A stretch of 64,000 nucleotides of DNA, taken from positions 1,297,468 to 1,361,467 of the forward strand of contig NC_054565.1 of assembly GCF_017654505.1 (NCBI RefSeq). The letters run 5' to 3'. The notes below the pieces were generated by a model. The model was not told the DNA's origin, searched no databases, and worked only from the letters and a program-made list of their open reading frames with translations. The DNA is from Polyodon spathula. Taxonomy: Eukaryota > Chordata > Actinopteri > Acipenseriformes > Polyodontidae. Each line of letters begins with the position of its first letter. Within the stretch, counting starts at the first letter, position 1. A program made the position numbers and the translations under genes. Of the stretch, positions 60,633 through 64,000 are shown one piece after another.

Positions 60633-61160
60633 ATGTAGGACCTCTTTGTCTACTCCCCAGTACAGCTGCAGGTCTGCTGAGGTGAACTTCCTGCACGCTA
60701 TATTATGCACGAAGGCACGGAGAGCGTGTCCCTGTTTTTAGTTTTTCTGCTTGCATCTCTGACCCGGTGTACAGTACAGTGAGTACGTCTTGCATCAGAG
60801 CGTTTCCACAGCAACGCCTGTGTGCATCCCAGCTCTCCAGGGGGCATGTGAACACCTTTAGGCAGCGCTGTGGAGTAAAACCTGGCTGCCTAGCAACAGC
60901 TTCCCACTCAGAGGGAAGGGAGGAGTTTATGATGTGAGCGGCTTGCTGATAAAAGCAGAGACAGAGCCACTCTTTCTGTATCTATGTGTTTGTGTGTCTC
61001 TGTGTGTAAGCATGCGTCTCTGTATGTGTGCATTTCTTTTCACTGCTTCTTTTTTACAGGAGTAGGATTAATTACCACACCTTCATCTTCAAAAGCTTAG
61101 ATCTGCCAGTTAATGTATTCTTAGTTCTTTTTTCCCCCAGAACACTGCAGTGTGTAATGT
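60633..61160. other. Intergenic, no gene recognised
   Basis: No exon signature; a GT-rich stretch lies at about 60980-61030. Confidence 0.4.
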
Positions 61161-63592
61161 CCCAGTGCCTGTGGGTGCAGTGTACTGAGCGCTCTCCAGC
61201 CCCCTGTCAGCCTCTCTCTGCTGGGGTCTGCTCCTCATGATCCAGACCTGCCTGTCCCAGTGCCTGTGGGTGCAGTGTACTGAGCGCTCTCCAGCCCCCT
61301 GTCAGCCTCTCTCTGCTGGGGTCTGCTCCTCATGATCCAGACCTGCCTGTGCCAGTGCCTGTGGGTGCAGTGTACTGAGCGCTCTCCAGCCCCCTGTCAG
61401 CCTCTCTCTGCTGGGGTCTGCTCCTCATGATCCAGACCTGCCTGTCCCAGTGCCTGTGGGTGCAGTGTACTGAGCGCTCTCCAGCCCCCTGTCAGCCTCT
61501 CTCTGCTGGGGTCTGCTCCTCATGATCCAGACCTGCCTGTCCCAGTGCCTGTGGGTGCAGTGTACTGAGCGCTCTCCAGCCCCCTGTCAGCCTCTCTCTG
61601 CTGGGGTCTGCTCCTCATGATCCAGACCTGCCTGTGCCAGTGCCTGTGGGTGCAGTGTACTGAGCGCTCTCCAGCCCCATGTCAGCCTCTCTCTGCTGGG
61701 GTCTGCTCCTCATGATCCAGACCTGCCTGTGCCAGTGCCTGTGGGTGCAGTGTACTGAGCGCTCTCCAGCCCCCTGTCAGCCTCTCTCTGCTGGGGTCTG
61801 CTCCTCATGATCCAGACCTGCCTGTGCCAGTGCCTGTGGGTGCAGTGTACTGAGCGCTCTCCAGCCCCCTGTCAGCCTCTCTCTGCTGGGGTCTGCTCCT
61901 CATGATCCAGACCTGCCTGTCCCAGTGCCTGTGGGTGCAGTGTACTGAGCGCTCTCCAGCCCCCTGTCAGCCTCTCTCTGCTGGGGTCTGCTCCTCATGA
62001 TCCAGACCTGCCTGTGCCAGTGCCTGTGGGTGCAGTGTACTGAGCGCTCTCCAGCCCCCTGTCAGCCTCTCTCTGCTGGGGTCTGCTCCTCATGATCCAG
62101 ACCTGCCTGTGCCAGTGCCTGTGGGTGCAGTGTACTGAGCGCTCTCCAGCCCCCTGTCAGCCTCTCTCTGCTGGGGTCTGCTCCTCATGATCCAGACCTG
62201 CCTGTGCCAGTGCCTGTGGGTGCTGTGTACTGAGCGCGCCCTCCAGCCTCTCTCTGCCCCATGATCAGCCTCTCTCTGTACTGGCCCCCTGTCAGCCTCT
62301 CTCTGCTGCTGCTCCTCATGATCCAGACCTGCCTGTCCCAGTGCCTGTGGGTGCAGTGTGTACTGAGCGCTGGGGTCTGCTCCTCCAGCCCCAGTGTACT
62401 GTCAGCCTGTCTCTCTGCTGGGGTCTGCTCCTCATGATCCAGACCTGCCTGTCCCAGTGCCTGTGGGTGCAGTGTACTGAGCGCTCTCCAGCCCCCTGTC
62501 AGCCTCTCTCTGCTGGGGTCTGCTCCTCATGATCCAGACCTGCCTGTCCCAGTGCCTGTGGGTGCAGTGTACTGAGCGCCCTCCAGCCCCCTGTCAGCCT
62601 CTCTCTGCTGGGGTCTGCTCCTCATGATCCAGACCTGCCTGTCCCAGTGCCTGTGGGTGCAGTGTACTGAGCGCCCTCCAGCCCCCTGTCAGCCTCTCTC
62701 TGCTGGGGTCTGCTCCTCATGATCCAGACCTGCCTGTCCCAGTGCCTGTGGGTGCAGTGTACTGAGCGCTCTCCAGCCCCCTGTCAGCCTCTCTCTGCTG
62801 GGGTCTGCTCCTCATGATCCAGACCTGCCTGTCCCAGTGCCTGTGGGTGCAGTGTACTGAGCGCTCTCCAGCCCCCTGTCAGCCTCTCTCTGCTGGGGTC
62901 TGCTCCTCATGATCCAGACCTGCCTGTGCCAGTGCCTGTGGGTGCAGTGTACTGAGCGCTCTCCAGCCCCCTGTCAGCCTCTCTCTGCTGGGGTCTGCTC
63001 CTCATGATCCAGACCTGCCTGTCCCAGTGCCTGTGGGTGCAGTGTACTGAGCGCTCTCCAGCCCCCTGTCAGCCTCTCTCTGCTGGGGTCTGCTCCTCAT
63101 GATCCAGACCTGCCTGTGCCAGTGCCTGTGGGTGCAGTGTACTGAGCGCTCTCCAGCCCCCTGTCAGCCTCTCTCTGCTGGGGTCTGCTCCTCATGATCC
63201 AGACCTGCCTGTGCCAGTGCCTGTGGGTGCAGTGTACTGAGCGCTCTCCAGCCCCCTGTCAGCCTCTCTCTGCTGGGGTCTGCTCCTCATGATCCAGACC
63301 TGCCTGTGCCAGTGCCTGTGGGTGCAGTGTACTGAGCGCTCTCCAGCCCCCTGTCAGCCTCTCTCTGCTGGGGTCTGCTCCTCATGATCCAGACCTGCCT
63401 GTGCCAGTGCCTGTGGGTGCAGTGTACTGAGCGCTCTCCAGCCCCATGTCAGCCTCTCTCTGCTGGGGTCTGCTCCTCATGATCCAGACCTGCTTGTGCC
63501 AGTGCCTGTGGGTGCAGTGTACTGAGCGCTCTCCAGCCCCCTGTCAGCCTCTCTCTGCTGGGGTCTGCTCCTCATGATCCAGACCTGCCTGC
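61161..63592 (+). repeat. 95-bp satellite array
   Basis: About 25 copies with period 95, containing CCCAGTGCCTGTGGGTGCAG, TGTACTGAGCGCTCTCCAGC and CTCCTCATGATCCAGACCTG. Copies are nearly identical (CCC/GCC at one site). Units at about 62215-62420 are scrambled. Confidence 0.96.
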
Positions 63593-63707
63593 CTGCGAGA
63601 CGGGGGAGAGAGACAGGATATTGCACAGCAACCCTCCAGCTGTCTCTGTGCTAATTGACTGTTTTGAAACTCAGTGAGATCATCTATGTATCACTTCCTG
63701 CCTGCAG

Positions 63708-63860
63708 AGGAGGCCGAGCTACTCCCTGTCTCCTCAGAGGGAGGTCCCTCCAGGTCAGCCTCGAGTCAGGCAGTCTGGGGGCAGTGTGGGGATACAGAGA
63801 GGATGCAGAGCTGACAAGCCGGTACACTCCAACAGTGAGTCTGTCAGCCCTGTAACAAAG
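63708..63860 (+). CDS. Possible exon of unknown gene
   Basis: A 153-nt stop-free stretch (51 codons) sits between a good acceptor (CTTCCTGCCTGCAG) and a donor (AAAG/GTATGA). It reads RRPSYSLSPQREVPPGQPRV and continues to NSESVSPVTK. I do not recognise the family, and proline/serine-rich frames arise by chance, so this is tentative. Confidence 0.25.
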
Positions 63861-64000
63861 GTATGAACGACTATCTTCCACTGTGGGTATTGTGACAAAA
63901 ACACACTGTAGATACCTTTATAACAGGGCCAGTGTAGTATATTAGATAACTAGTGCAAAAGAGAACCCTGACTGGAGGCATTGCTGCCTAGTAGTCAGGA

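Noticed and set aside
59839..60741. 300-codon open frame
   Set aside because: Most of it is the 23-bp array read in rotating frames. The upstream part shows no known domain.

Overview
The window is vertebrate nuclear DNA, most probably from a non-teleost ray-finned fish such as a sturgeon or paddlefish. Genes have short GT-AG exons spread over large introns. The repeat content (CR1-like and L2 LINE tails, Tc1, piggyBac and hAT elements, Gypsy LTRs and very many minisatellites) fits a fish. The species level is inference. The gene order PHACTR4 then RCC1, both on the plus strand, matches the human 1p35 order and supports orthology.

Layout. Positions 1-2996 are intron of PHACTR4 carrying an LTR-like repeat. 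Ten exons of PHACTR4 (2997-18169) encode the C-terminal 744 residues, including a 24-residue tandem repeat, proline-rich segments, an acidic tract, the C-terminal RPEL actin-binding repeats and the PP1-binding tail ending FHRP. The N-terminal exons lie outside the window. Positions 18170-26766 are intergenic DNA with CR1-like LINEs, a solo LTR with a perfect target-site duplication and a piggyBac transposase remnant. RCC1 (26767-31634) is complete: nine exons, 417 residues. A partial copy of its last exon and 3' UTR follows, broken up by units of a 32-bp satellite that continues to about 34.9 kb.

From 35 to 64 kb I recognise no certain gene. This part holds a broken Gypsy element, a 500-base assembly gap, a solo LTR with target-site duplication, CR1-like fragments, a nearly intact Tc1 transposon beside an older one, and a series of minisatellites with periods of 23-95 bp. 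One possible exon of an unknown gene lies at 63708-63860.

The two genes are functionally separate: PHACTR4 links actin to protein phosphatase 1, and RCC1 is the chromatin-bound exchange factor for Ran. I found no new multi-gene system. The most interesting points are the expanding repeat inside the PHACTR4 coding region, an in-frame repeat array directly after an RPEL exon, the RCC1 3' duplication with interleaved satellite, and a minisatellite enclosed in an inverted-repeat element.
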